Shown piece after piece: positions 1 through 6,644 of a DNA stretch of 29,468 nt. The notes below the pieces were generated by a model, which did not search any database, was not told the origin of the DNA, and saw nothing but the letters and a program-made list of their open reading frames with translations. Location: positions 1 to 29,468 of IMG/VR virus record IMGVR_UViG_3300020183_000344; one strand, given 5' to 3'. This DNA is from a virus. The stretch's first letter is position 1. The number at the start of each line of letters is the position of its first letter. The position numbers were made by a program, and so were the translations under genes.

Positions 1-1173
1 CCCGCGTAAATCTAGCTTTTCAGCGCGAGTGTTTAGAAATTCCGCCTCTCTAAAATATCTTTCAGCAGTTACCCGATCACCTCTTTGTTGCGCTCGCTGG
101 GCGATTCTTGTTGCTTGCTCTGCTTTTTCATGTAACGAATTAGTAGTGCTTTGATCTCGAATGTTCATCAATCGAATTAACTCATTATATTTTTCTTCTC
201 CAAAAGACGGATCATCGACCGGGTGCTGTTTTAACGACTTATATTCGCTTTCAAGATCTGCTAATCGTTTTGCATCAAATGGCTGCTTTCCTCCAAGCAC
301 AACCTCATTCACCTGAACCTTGTTGTTCTTGATGTAGTCATCAATGTCTTGTTTCGTGACGTTCGGCTTGCCAGCAAGGAACTCTTTCAGTCCAGAGAAC
401 TCCAATTCATCATCCCTGACTCCGGCTTTCTTCAGATCATTCAGGAATCCTTCTCCCCTTCCTGATTGTCTCTGCAAAGACATCGCCGCTTCTTCTGCGG
501 GGGAGTAAAACCCAATATCACTCCTCGGAGCCGCAGGCTTCGGAGAACTGGGGGCGGCTTGCAGCAACAACCCCTGACGGCTCAGGAAGTCCTCAGCAAC
601 GTTTGCAGCCGCCGGTGCGAGAGACTGTGCCGCTTCCTTACCCTTCTGCTGCAACTGCCTTCCAACCCCTCTTCCGATCCCTGTGAAGGCTTGCAACTCA
701 GGCAGTGGCCCGGTCTGAGGAAGACCCTCTAGAACCTCTCCTAAGCCCTGCAAATGCCTTGCACCGGACTCAGTTCGAGGGATGTACATATTGCGCTGCA
801 TGAACTCCAGCGGGCTACCTTGCGTCTGCTGTCCCGGCCTCAAGGCGTACATCATCGAGGCAGGCATCAGCGCAACAGCAGACCCCAGTGAGGCCAGAGC
901 TTCACCCGCACCTAGAACATCAGCAGGAAGCTGTTTAGCGCGTTCCAGAAGGGTCGGATCACGCTGAAATAGCTTTGAGGTGTCACCCCCAAGAATCGGC
1001 TCTTGGACAGGGGGGATATCAGAAACAGGAGGTTCGACGGGGACGCCGCTGAGTAAGGACTGCTGTCTGCTCTGGCTCAATCTGAGCGCCAAAGTCATCG
1101 CCTGTTGAGGATCCATTCCACCGGCAACTAGTTTCTCGGCGATGGAATCTGTATCAGCAGCAAAATCGTTCAT
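1..1173 (-). CDS. Large internal virion protein, N-terminal part (cut by window edge)
   Basis: An open frame of 391 codons starts at the ATG at 1173 and runs off the left edge without a stop. AGGAGGG lies 6 bases before the ATG. The N-terminus is acidic and helical, a hydrophobic Ala/Met-rich stretch lies near residues 85-110, then comes a Pro/Ala-rich linker. Near residues 245-290 is the pattern DDELEFSGLKEFLAGK followed by VTKQDIDDY and VQVNEVVLGG, which I know from large polyvalent phage proteins (LPD-type) carried into the cell with DNA. The end seen here is charged and coiled-coil-like. It follows TerL directly and is probably a multi-domain ejection protein of well over 1000 residues. 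The family assignment is from memory of the motif; function is inferred. Confidence 0.75.
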   Translation of the reverse strand, partial: MNDFAADTDSIAEKLVAGGMDPQQAMTLALRLSQSRQQSLLSGVPVEPPVSDIPPVQEPILGGDTSKLFQRDPTLLERAKQLPADVLGAGEALASLGSAVALMPASMMYALRPGQQTQGSPLEFMQRNMYIPRTESGARHLQGLGEVLEGLPQTGPLPELQAFTGIGRGVGRQLQQKGKEAAQSLAPAAANVAEDFLSRQGLLLQAAPSSPKPAAPRSDIGFYSPAEEAAMSLQRQSGRGEGFLNDLKKAGVRDDELEFSGLKEFLAGKPNVTKQDIDDYIKNNKVQVNEVVLGGKQPFDAKRLADLESEYKSLKQHPVDDPSFGEEKYNELIRLMNIRDQSTTNSLHEKAEQATRIAQRAQQRGDRVTAERYFREAEFLNTRAEKLDLRG

Positions 1174-1217
1174 GGACGCCCTCCTGCCGTAATCATAACT
1201 TTTGGGGACAGTCAAGT

Positions 1218-2639
1218 CTACGCGGTGTACGGATTCTCTCGCGTCCTGCCGGTGTCCACAAAGTCATCCTCATCCCAGTCGTCACGAGGAGGAGGATCGA
1301 CTTCCAGCCAGCCAGCATCACGGAGCCACCTCAAGGCTTGCGTACAGGCGTCAACCATGTCGTCGTTTGAGCTTTCAGGGAAGCTACAGATCTGACTGAC
1401 GAACGGCTCGGCCCAGTCTTTTACATATCCCTTTCTTCGATCTGACTCAGGAATCCACACCCTCCCGCGGGCGATGATGTGGGAGACGATGTTCAGCCGC
1501 TGGATCTTGTCCGCCTTGCCGGGGTTATAGGCAGCGACAGGAAGGTGTGCTCTCCGAAGATCCTGAATCAGCGAGATGCCTGCGGATTTGTCTTCCACGA
1601 GGATTGTGTCTACTCGCTTCTTGTCTTTCCCCTCTCCGAAGATCACCTCGTACTCTTCCTGAACCTTTTCTCGTAGTTCAGGGTACTGGAGTCGGTCTTG
1701 CCAGCAGTCGATCAGCATCACGCTCATCGGGCCGTCTGTAGGCTTGAAGACGCCCCACGTCTCCGAAGCGGTAGGGTCGTTGACGGTCTTCTCAGACGTT
1801 GCACAGTCGTAGCTCTGCACGATGTACTCGAACCGCGGGAACTCCTTGCCAGCAGGCCATAGGCGGAACCAGTCCCTTCTGACCATGCCACCGTCTTCGG
1901 GGTCGATGATCTCGGCGTAGATCTCTTGCCTGCCTAGCTTCGTGCCTTCGTACTGGAGGATCTGCTTCCTGAAGCTCTCGGAAAGGTTCGCAAGGTTGCT
2001 GTAGGTCGAGGCGGTGCTGACCTTGACATCATCGCCATCACGCCCGACTAGCTCGATGATCAGGTCTTTTGGTCTCGGGGTTGTAGTACATATCAGCCGG
2101 GTCGGCATATTCGGGATCTTCAACCGCAGCCCGAACTGCATCTGATCCCACGCTTCTTGCAAGTAGTCCCACGCCGCAAGTTCATCCGTCCATCCGCCAT
2201 GAAATTGTGGGCCGCGGAACCGATCAGGCTCGCTCGCAGGGATGCCTTTGATCAAACTACCGTTGACTAGCTTCAGTTCGTGCAAAGCCTTGTTGTAGTC
2301 GGCAACCAACTGGAAAGGGATGACTGACAGCAGGCCGCTGTCCCCCTCGAAGCACGTTGCCCGAACGTCAGAGGACGTAGGAGCCGCCACCAACCACCGG
2401 GTGTTGGGATACGTCCACGCCCACCAACCAATCTGCTCTGCTGCGGTTCTTGTCTTCCCGGCCCCCCTGCCTGCCAACATCAGCCAGATCGACCACCAAT
2501 CACCCGCGGGGAGGATCTGATGCTTGTGGGCTTGTGACAGCCACTTAACTCTCCATGCGAACGCTACTTGATCATGAGGAGCTAGCCGCTCGAACTCACT
2601 GCGGGTCTTGGGATCCCGCAGAATCTCTAAAACGTCCAT
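1218..2639 (-). CDS. terL: Terminase large subunit (TerL)
   Basis: ATP-driven packaging motor and nuclease, 473 aa, a normal length for the family. The ATPase domain has Walker A AGRGAGKT at residues 56-63, Walker B HGGWTDEL near 147-154 with the catalytic Asp-Glu, and a motif III-like CTTTPRP near 188. The C-terminal RNase H-like nuclease has the first acidic residue in QSYDCATSEK, a second region around LVEDKSAG, and the closing acidic motif NDDMVDACTQAL near 440. It lies directly downstream of TerS. The ATG at 2639 is the only possible start because an in-frame TGA sits 6 codons upstream, yet no good ribosome binding site precedes it. Assignment is secure. Confidence 0.97.
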   Translation of the reverse strand: MDVLEILRDPKTRSEFERLAPHDQVAFAWRVKWLSQAHKHQILPAGDWWSIWLMLAGRGAGKTRTAAEQIGWWAWTYPNTRWLVAAPTSSDVRATCFEGDSGLLSVIPFQLVADYNKALHELKLVNGSLIKGIPASEPDRFRGPQFHGGWTDELAAWDYLQEAWDQMQFGLRLKIPNMPTRLICTTTPRPKDLIIELVGRDGDDVKVSTASTYSNLANLSESFRKQILQYEGTKLGRQEIYAEIIDPEDGGMVRRDWFRLWPAGKEFPRFEYIVQSYDCATSEKTVNDPTASETWGVFKPTDGPMSVMLIDCWQDRLQYPELREKVQEEYEVIFGEGKDKKRVDTILVEDKSAGISLIQDLRRAHLPVAAYNPGKADKIQRLNIVSHIIARGRVWIPESDRRKGYVKDWAEPFVSQICSFPESSNDDMVDACTQALRWLRDAGWLEVDPPPRDDWDEDDFVDTGRTRENPYTA

Positions 2640-2712
2640 GATTGTTGCAGCGCATCACACTGGGAAAGTGCCGAATTTTTCGGGCCTGTATCCACTTGGT
2701 TGTTGCACTGCG
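2640..2712. other. Short spacer between TerS and TerL
   Basis: This stretch of 73 bases has no gene. It holds a weak 5-bp hairpin (CCGAA-AAA-TTCGG on the minus strand) and no recognisable ribosome binding site for TerL. No terminator U-run follows the hairpin. Confidence 0.4.
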
Positions 2713-3258
2713 TCATTCGACCTGACGTTTAGATTCAAGATTCTGGAGCACGGCATCGAACAGCAGTTTGGACTCCACTTGAATGGGAGGAGCGTTGTCT
2801 GCGCCGGTCAGGGCCATCCGATCTCCAAACCGTTTTGGATCCCACTTGGCTAGCAGCTTCAGTCTGGTCTCGATTTGGAGCTTGCGGTGACCCAACATAT
2901 CCTCAACGGTTGTCGAGGTTCCCTGATCGGACATCGTTTGTTTCTGGCCGAACTGCGGGGTATCTGCAATCAGCAAGCATTCCTCTGCGATTGCTTCGTA
3001 TCCTTGCTCTCTAGCTCGCGCGATGGCTCTGGAAAGACCTACACCTTCCTCTCCTAGCGCATCATCTCGATACATCCAATCGTAGATGGTTTGCCAAGCG
3101 GGCATATGATCATCGCGGCATATTTGTCTGAGAGGCTCTCCGTTGCTTAAACGCTGGCAGATCTCAGTTGCGATGTCAGGATTGTATTTCGAGGGGCGTC
3201 CGGTCTTTTGAGGTTCTGCTAGACCTCTCAATTTTTTCGGGGTTTCTGCCTTGGGCAT
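2713..3258 (-). CDS. terS: Terminase small subunit (TerS)
   Basis: A 181-aa protein that should recognise phage DNA and load TerL. The N-terminal region, about residues 18-65, is a helix-turn-helix of the terminase small-subunit type (GRPSKYNPDIATEICQRL, then SNGEPLRQIC and MPAWQTIYDWMYRD). It is followed by the helical part with RAIAREQGYEA-type spacing and a C-terminal tail. I chose the ATG at 3258 (MPKAETP) over the one 7 codons upstream because GGAGAGG sits 5 bases before it. It lies just upstream of TerL, separated by a 73-base gap. A candidate promoter lies 28 bases upstream. Confidence 0.9.
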   Translation of the reverse strand: MPKAETPKKLRGLAEPQKTGRPSKYNPDIATEICQRLSNGEPLRQICRDDHMPAWQTIYDWMYRDDALGEEGVGLSRAIARAREQGYEAIAEECLLIADTPQFGQKQTMSDQGTSTTVEDMLGHRKLQIETRLKLLAKWDPKRFGDRMALTGADNAPPIQVESKLLFDAVLQNLESKRQVE

Positions 3259-3285
3259 ATTCCTCTCCGTTGATTTCATTCGGAA

Positions 3286-3314
3286 AGTATATCTTCAAAG
3301 TATAAAGTCCCCAA
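3286..3314 (-). promoter_or_regulatory. Candidate promoter for the terminase genes
   Basis: On the minus strand TTGGGG (3314-3309), a 17-base spacer and TATACT (3291-3286) match a sigma-70 layout, 3/6 and 5/6 to consensus. A second TATACT lies 13 bases upstream (3304-3299), so the octamer TATACTTT occurs twice in direct repeat. It sits just before the TerS start and after the small 91-aa gene. Function is inferred from position and match only. Confidence 0.45.
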
Positions 3315-3397
3315 GGGTGGAAGCCCGGACTGGATTCCTTCCCTCTCCCGCCTTCTATGTCCCTGCATAGATGCCAGAGTACCTTTGAGGCTGCGAG

Positions 3398-3517
3398 TCA
3401 TCGATAAGGGGCTTGTCCCACCCATGTACCCCGAACCTTTTGCGGTCGCTCACAGACACGCCGCGCGGCTTGCTGGCGGGTGTAGGCCCAGCCGGTGTTT
3501 TCTCCCTCGCAGCCCAT
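3398..3517 (-). CDS. Possible 39-aa protein
   Basis: A short frame starting at ATG 3517 and ending at TGA 3398, encoding a small basic protein (MGCEGENTGWAYTRQQAARR at the start). It lies in the gap between the 91-aa gene and the terminase promoter. The ribosome binding site is weak (AAGAG, 5 bases away). No similarity is recognised. It could equally be noncoding; the rest of 3280-3572 shows no other gene. Confidence 0.25.
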   Translation of the reverse strand: MGCEGENTGWAYTRQQAARRVCERPQKVRGTWVGQAPYR

Positions 3518-3549
3518 TCAAGCTCTTACTGTCGTGAGGGGTACGTCCG

Positions 3550-3571
3550 GCTACCCGCCGGAAGGGGTAGC
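3550..3571 (-). other. Hairpin immediately after a stop codon
   Basis: Perfect 7-bp stem GCTACCC/GGGTAGC with an 8-base loop, starting one base after the TAA of the 91-aa gene. No U-run follows, so it is not a standard intrinsic terminator. It may protect the 3' end or mark RNA processing. Confidence 0.4.
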
Positions 3572-3572
3572 T

Positions 3573-3848
3573 TTACTTCATTGCCTCATCAACTGGCTTA
3601 CCTTGCTCAATGCCGACGCGATGCTTGATCTCTACAGCATAGTAAGTGAAATCCAGATGCCCGTGACTGATTGCATTAGCAGCGTACTCGCGGCATTTAT
3701 CAATCGCGCTATCTAGGGTTTCATGCAGGAATTTAAACTTAGCGGAGTGTCCTGACGGAGATCTCAAAAACACTGCAAATTTTGGATCCGTCGCTCTGTG
3801 CAGTTGCTGCACAGCTTTCTTTCTTGATCTGTAAAAACCGCCGTCCAT
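3573..3848 (-). CDS. Hypothetical protein, 91 aa
   Basis: The ATG at 3848 is preceded by AGAGAGG at 6 bases, so I take it over a longer frame to 3878. The protein is basic at its start (MDGGFYRSRKKAVQQLHR). It then has a mixed alpha/beta character with a pattern of a short modification- or substrate-binding-like fold (KFAVFLRSPSGHSAKFKFLH), but no domain I can name. It is the first gene after the branched terminator-like element at 3885-3975 and the last before the terminase genes. Function unknown. Confidence 0.65.
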   Translation of the reverse strand: MDGGFYRSRKKAVQQLHRATDPKFAVFLRSPSGHSAKFKFLHETLDSAIDKCREYAANAISHGHLDFTYYAVEIKHRVGIEQGKPVDEAMK

Positions 3849-3884
3849 ACGCGCCTCTCTCGACAATAAGGCGTACAACGGTCG

Positions 3885-3975
3885 AAAAAAAACCTTCTAG
3901 ATTGACCCCGGTCGAGGATCCAAGGGTTTCTTGGATTGCCCCAAACGGGGCCGGGATCATACTAGAAGGTTCTTC
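3885..3975 (-). terminator. Branched RNA structure ending in a U-run (terminator or antiterminator)
   Basis: Read on the minus strand, a 10-bp stem AACCTTCTAG/CTAGAAGGTT closes the element. A 2x2 internal loop follows, then a second 9-bp stem TGATCCCGG/CCGGGGTCA. Inside it are two hairpins, CCCC-GTTT-GGGG and ATCCAAG-AAACC-CTTGGAT. The outer stem runs into eight T residues (3892-3885). One pair in the second stem is U-G on the minus strand but would be a C-A mismatch on the plus strand, so the minus transcript is the folding molecule. An intrinsic terminator is the simplest reading. The branch is much more elaborate than usual and could be a put-like antitermination site or a stable small RNA. 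Confidence 0.7.
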
Positions 3976-4088
3976 GCGGGCCTCGACGCCAACGACTCTA
4001 TTTTGCTTCCGATAATTTTGTTTGTCAACTGAGGTTGGTGGCCGGTGCTGATCCCCGGCTTCTGGCGCAGATCTAAAACGGTTGCCAT
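3957..4088 (-). CDS. Possible 43-aa basic protein
   Basis: A frame from ATG 4088 to TGA 3957, beginning MATVLDLRQKPGISTGHQPQ and ending in a basic tail (SRPAKNLLV). The start overlaps an upstream TGA as TGATG, the joint used elsewhere in this operon. The ribosome binding site is poor. The last codons and stop lie inside the 5' arm of the branched terminator. Composition looks protein-like but I do not recognise it. Confidence 0.4.
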   Translation of the reverse strand: MATVLDLRQKPGISTGHQPQLTNKIIGSKIESLASRPAKNLLV

Positions 4089-4198
4089 CACCGCTGCTCG
4101 CGTGTTGTCAGGATGCGAATCATGACGACGCTAGATCCACCGTGCATCAGCCTGCATTTCACCAACACGGCTGGGGACTGGAAGGAAGGGGACAAGGC
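4089..4198. other. No supported gene
   Basis: A G+C-rich stretch of about 110 bases. The only minus-strand frame, which ends at the TGATG joint with the 43-aa gene, lacks a ribosome binding site. I see no structure or repeat in it. Confidence 0.4.
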
Positions 4199-4354
4199 TT
4201 AGTAATCCTTACCCGACCGCGCACTGATAGCGTAATCTCGCTCCATGCCTATGCGCCAATCCCCATGCGTGTTGATGCCGGTCTTTCCCGGCTGTCCGCC
4301 GACTCCCGCCCGAGGAGACACTGCACAGGAGGCGTATCGGCTGCGGGTGTTCAA
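4199..4354 (-). CDS. Possible 51-aa protein with TTG start
   Basis: A frame from TTG 4354 to TAA 4199. GGGAGG lies 4 bases before the TTG, a strong but close ribosome binding site. The protein is Gly/Arg-rich and hydrophilic (AGVGGQPGKTGINTHGDW then IGMERDYAISARSGKDY). The Gly-rich run and its fit with the operon suggest real coding, perhaps the remnant of a longer gene, since the frame is also open upstream of the TTG. No function can be given. Confidence 0.35.
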   Translation of the reverse strand: MNTRSRYASCAVSPRAGVGGQPGKTGINTHGDWRIGMERDYAISARSGKDY

Positions 4355-4370
4355 ACCACCTCCCGCTGGG

Positions 4371-4433
4371 TCACAGCAACAACGGGAGACAGCATAGCCC
4401 CGCCATCACCGCCCAAGCAAGGATCTCATCCAT
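4371..4433 (-). CDS. Possible 20-aa hydrophobic peptide
   Basis: ATG 4433 overlaps the end of the 59-aa gene by 8 bases and AAGGAG lies 8 bases before it, a strong ribosome binding site. The peptide is one hydrophobic stretch (MDEILAWAVMAGLCCLPLLL) that could cross the membrane. Such peptides in early phage operons can act on host membrane proteins, but that is speculation. Confidence 0.35.
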   Translation of the reverse strand: MDEILAWAVMAGLCCLPLLL

Positions 4434-4605
4434 GCCCTGTCTCCTTGGGAAACTGTTTGCATAACTGACTGTCCATCTGCTCTGCGATGTGCCGGATGTC
4501 CGAAAACAGCAACCTAGCTTCACGGATCTGGTTCGCTAGCAGAGCTTTGTCCACGGCTTTTAGGCGGGCTTTGATCTCAAGTACGCCTTCAGAATAGTCA
4601 AGCAT
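4426..4605 (-). CDS. Hypothetical protein, 59 aa
   Basis: I chose the ATG at 4605, which overlaps the upstream stop by 8 bases. A TTG at 4632 would add 9 residues. No clear ribosome binding site is seen, so translation is probably coupled. The protein is strongly helical and charged (EIKARLKAVDKALLANQIRE, then LLFSDIRHIAEQM), with no known domain. It is part of the tight series of small early genes. Confidence 0.6.
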   Translation of the reverse strand: MLDYSEGVLEIKARLKAVDKALLANQIREARLLFSDIRHIAEQMDSQLCKQFPKETGHG

Positions 4606-4792
4606 GAGGGATGGGCTGTTTTGGTTGAACAATGAACCGACGAGTCTTCAGAGTGTCGGATGTATGGAAGGCTTCCGGGTTTTCTTTCTTCAGAGCTTTG
4701 ATCACTTCTTCCAAAGCCGGGTTCTCACGGGTGTAATCAGGCGGCTTGCGAACCGCGGTTTTCAGTTTCAACATCTGCTCAGTTGTCAACAT
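4598..4792 (-). CDS. Hypothetical protein, 64 aa
   Basis: ATG 4792 lies inside the end of the preceding gene, with GGAGGTAGACC just before it as a strong ribosome binding site. The protein is charged and helical (MLTTEQMLKLKTAVRKPP, NPALEEVIKALKKENPEAF), rich in Lys and Glu. No domain recognised. Confidence 0.65.
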   Translation of the reverse strand: MLTTEQMLKLKTAVRKPPDYTRENPALEEVIKALKKENPEAFHTSDTLKTRRFIVQPKQPIPHA

Positions 4793-5123
4793 GGTCTACC
4801 TCCATTCGCACTTCAAGGGGATGCTTCTGCCAATAACGAAAGTTCTTCATGAAGTTCCGTCTTTGAGACTCCGCGAACCCGTTTACCTCCCGCGCCCACT
4901 GATCCTTCATGATTGTCAACAAACGTTGACGGAACTGCCCGGGGTCGAAATCTAAGAACTCAGCGTACTCGGTCAGACCCGAATACCGCTCGTCAAACAA
5001 AAACCTCATCGCTGATAGAGCATCAACGGTCGGTTTATCGCCGGGTTGAGAGCAGGCGTCTGTTACTGCGAGCTGAACTACAGACGCCAACAGGTTTCGA
5101 CACTGCCTAGTTTGAAAATCCAT
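4779..5123 (-). CDS. Hypothetical protein, 114 aa
   Basis: Start at ATG 5123, overlapping the previous gene by 17 bases; the longer frame to 5135 begins with a TTG and has no support. Helical protein with RQCRNLLASVVQLAVTDAC near the start and RFLFDERYSGLTEYAEFL near residues 45-65. The latter acidic/aromatic region recalls small phage proteins of unknown role next to replication genes. No catalytic motif seen. Confidence 0.65.
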   Translation of the reverse strand: MDFQTRQCRNLLASVVQLAVTDACSQPGDKPTVDALSAMRFLFDERYSGLTEYAEFLDFDPGQFRQRLLTIMKDQWAREVNGFAESQRRNFMKNFRYWQKHPLEVRMEVDHVDN

Positions 5124-5292
5124 AGTCCCTGCCAAAGTTTGTGAAGTCGCGGGTGATCTGCTGACAATCCTGAATCGTCAGCTTCTCTTCAAGCCAGCCT
5201 GCAAAGTTGCCGTTGCGATCTAGCACTTCCCAGCTATCTTCGACTGCGTTGATGATGCAGGGGATGCCTTGAATTTTGTAGTTCATTTGCAT
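5107..5292 (-). CDS. Hypothetical protein, 61 aa
   Basis: A small soluble beta-rich protein (YKIQGIPCIINAVEDSWEV, LDRNGNFAGWLEEKLTI). The first ATG (5292) and a second two codons on are both possible. It is preceded by the repeated leader AGCGAAGGATAGCGGATC. No known domain; 'IINAVEDSWEVLDRNGNFAGWL' strand-turn pattern only. Confidence 0.65.
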   Translation of the reverse strand: MQMNYKIQGIPCIINAVEDSWEVLDRNGNFAGWLEEKLTIQDCQQITRDFTNFGRDYGFSN

Positions 5293-5330
5293 GATCCGCT
5301 ATCCTTCGCTGTTGTGTTGATGTAATTATG
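5290..5330 (-). repeat. Leader module, copy 1
   Basis: Minus strand: TAATTACATCA, a short spacer, then ACAGCGAAGGATAGCGG up to the ATG. The CATAAT at its 5' end resembles a -10 box, with TACACA 17 bases further upstream. The first half overlaps the stop codon of the 82-aa gene. See copies at 5980 and 6942. Confidence 0.5.
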
Positions 5331-5574
5331 CTCTAGATTCCGAGGCTTGTGTAGCGGGTTGCGATGAAACTTTTTTATCGGTTTCACGGGGCTGAGAGGC
5401 TAAAACTATCCCCTCTTTTACCGCCTCGTAGTAGCCGCGGTGGATGGACTTGTGGTTTGGCCCCAGCAGGACATACCGCTCGTCTTCATCAGGACGCACC
5501 TCGAACTGGGTGACGCCCTTGATCGTGGCGTAGACGCCGTTACGGACGTAGGTCTCGGTGACTTTAGGCTTCAT
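5326..5574 (-). CDS. Hypothetical protein, 82 aa
   Basis: ATG 5574 overlaps the stop of the 72-aa gene and has GGAG 7 bases upstream; the longer frame to 5667 is not supported. Small acidic-basic protein with strand-like segments (TYVRNGVYATIKGVTQFEV, ERYVLLGPNHKSIHRGYYEA) and a polar Ser/Gln tail. The pattern suggests a compact beta fold. Function unknown. Confidence 0.6.
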   Translation of the reverse strand: MKPKVTETYVRNGVYATIKGVTQFEVRPDEDERYVLLGPNHKSIHRGYYEAVKEGIVLASQPRETDKKVSSQPATQASESRA

Positions 5575-5782
5575 TGGCACGCTCCAGAATGGATTCGATG
5601 GTGGCTTTACCAGAGAGAATTTGGGCGTAGTTGACGCCGTTGTCCCCGAGAGCTTCGTCCACAGCACTCCAGATTGCCGATGCCGCGGGGTTGTCGTAAC
5701 TGGGGTTGGCTACCTCGTGGAACGCCCGCAGGACGTTCAGGACGTTCTTGAGTTCAGCTAGCTGGTGTTTGTTGAGTTCCAT
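5564..5782 (-). CDS. Hypothetical protein, 72 aa
   Basis: ATG 5782 with AGGGGTGAG just before it. All-helical acidic protein (MELNKHQLAELKNVLNVLRA, SAIWSAVDEALGDNGVNY, KATIESILERANEA). No domain recognised. It belongs to the minus-strand chain of small early proteins. Confidence 0.65.
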   Translation of the reverse strand: MELNKHQLAELKNVLNVLRAFHEVANPSYDNPAASAIWSAVDEALGDNGVNYAQILSGKATIESILERANEA

Positions 5783-5796
5783 GACTCACCCCTTTT

Positions 5797-5982
5797 TCAG
5801 TTGTGCAGAGCGTTGCAAGCATCATTCACACTGGCGGCGTAAAACCCAACCGTCAGAGGTTTAGCGGCAGACTGACCGCCAACTTTGAACACCCAGAAGG
5901 CCCGAGCACCATCGATCCCAGTAGCAAACACTTCCCAGCGTGCGCCGCATTGCTCGGTAATGTAGGTAATGTGGTTTTTCAT
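5797..5982 (-). CDS. Hypothetical protein, 61 aa
   Basis: I use ATG 5982, preceded by AAAGGAAGCGAATC, rather than the GTG at 6009. Small beta-rich protein with Trp and aromatic residues (ITEQCGARWEVFATGIDGAR, AFWVFKVGGQSAAKPLTVGF). It is one of three genes preceded by the same leader. No function known. Confidence 0.65.
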   Translation of the reverse strand: MKNHITYITEQCGARWEVFATGIDGARAFWVFKVGGQSAAKPLTVGFYAASVNDACNALHN

Positions 5983-6028
5983 GATTCGCTTCCTTTCGCT
6001 GTCCTGCACATTGCAGTGATGTAATTAG
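5980..6028 (-). repeat. Leader module, copy 2
   Basis: Minus strand: TCTAATTACATCA, a spacer of about 17 bases, then ACAGCGAAAGGAAGCGAATC before the ATG. It shares both blocks with copy 1; the TCTAAT may be a -10 box. Presumed promoter plus ribosome binding site cassette. Confidence 0.5.
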
Positions 6029-6038
6029 AACACAGATT

Positions 6039-6090
6039 AAAAGGGCCGGGTTGCGTTACATACAAAAATTATTTCTATCGATTCCGGCCC
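6039..6090 (-). terminator. Weak terminator-like inverted repeat
   Basis: On the minus strand GGGCCGG (6090-6084) and CCGGCCC (6049-6043) can pair, followed by TTTT at 6042-6039. The 34-base loop is A+T-rich and long for an intrinsic terminator. It lies right after the 102-aa gene and before leader copy 2, so it may separate two transcripts. Confidence 0.4.
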
Positions 6091-6098
6091 GGTGATAG

Positions 6099-6407
6099 TC
6101 AAAAGTTGAAGTCGTAGAAGCGCACAGGTTTATCGCTCAGGCCGAAGCGGCGGCCATGTTTGTCCTGCCAGCCCTTTTTGTTAAGGCGCAAACGAATGAC
6201 GGGGTTGGCTTCGTTGCTGGTGATGAACCACTTCTGATCGCGCTGATTGATGCAATGACCGGCAAAGCCTCCGGGCAGCCATTCGAGCTGCACAGACTCA
6301 TCTCTCTCGGCGTCCATCTCGCGCACCTCAATAGTCTTGTCGCTGATCACGCGCACCACCTCGAAGGGGTACACATCGCTGTAGCCGTAGTGATTTGCAA
6401 AGTTCAT
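6099..6407 (-). CDS. Conserved hypothetical protein, 102 aa
   Basis: ATG 6407 has GAGG 6 bases upstream; the longer frame to 6449 is the shadow of the preceding gene. The sequence shows an all-beta protein: VYPFEVVRVISDKTIEVREM, then PGGFAGHCINQRDQKWFI, and a C-terminal NKKGWQDKHGRRFGLSDKP ending FYDFNF. I recognise this as a widespread phage/plasmid family with invariant PGGFAGHC and FxDYNF-type end, but no function is established. Likely a small binding protein. Confidence 0.7.
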   Translation of the reverse strand: MNFANHYGYSDVYPFEVVRVISDKTIEVREMDAERDESVQLEWLPGGFAGHCINQRDQKWFITSNEANPVIRLRLNKKGWQDKHGRRFGLSDKPVRFYDFNF

Positions 6408-6414
6408 GGCAACC

Positions 6415-6612
6415 TCAAATGACAAAGTTGATGTAAGGGGTGTCGTCATCCTGCTGCTTATACTTGCTGAACAAGGTCACCTCAATCGATCCCTGTTCGG
6501 TCTCAATGACGATAGTCCGGACTGCATAGCTGTAGTCAGCCGTTTTGGTTTCGGACTCCGCCATGACGGTGACGCCGATGACCTTGTGAACGTTGAGAGT
6601 TGTTAGAAGCAT
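6415..6612 (-). CDS. Hypothetical protein, 65 aa
   Basis: ATG 6612 has GGAG 6 bases upstream. Small protein with alternating strands (MLLTTLNVHKVIGVTVM, YSYAVRTIVIETEQGSIEV, TLFSKYKQQDDDTPYINFV), pointing to a beta-sandwich or barrel. No domain is recognised. It lies 7 bases upstream of the 102-aa gene. Confidence 0.65.
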   Translation of the reverse strand: MLLTTLNVHKVIGVTVMAESETKTADYSYAVRTIVIETEQGSIEVTLFSKYKQQDDDTPYINFVI

Positions 6613-6644
6613 GGTGGTCTCCAAGGGGCCGAAGCCCCGGTTAA

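Noticed and set aside
4346-4362. T-arm-like GGGTG-TTCAAAC-CACCT on the plus strand
   Set aside because: No matching acceptor, D or anticodon arms can be built around it, so it is not a tRNA.
4082-4468. A 128-aa plus-strand frame
   Set aside because: It opposes every neighbour, has no ribosome binding site, overlaps the 59-aa gene and shows no protein-like pattern; G+C-rich DNA gives such frames by chance.
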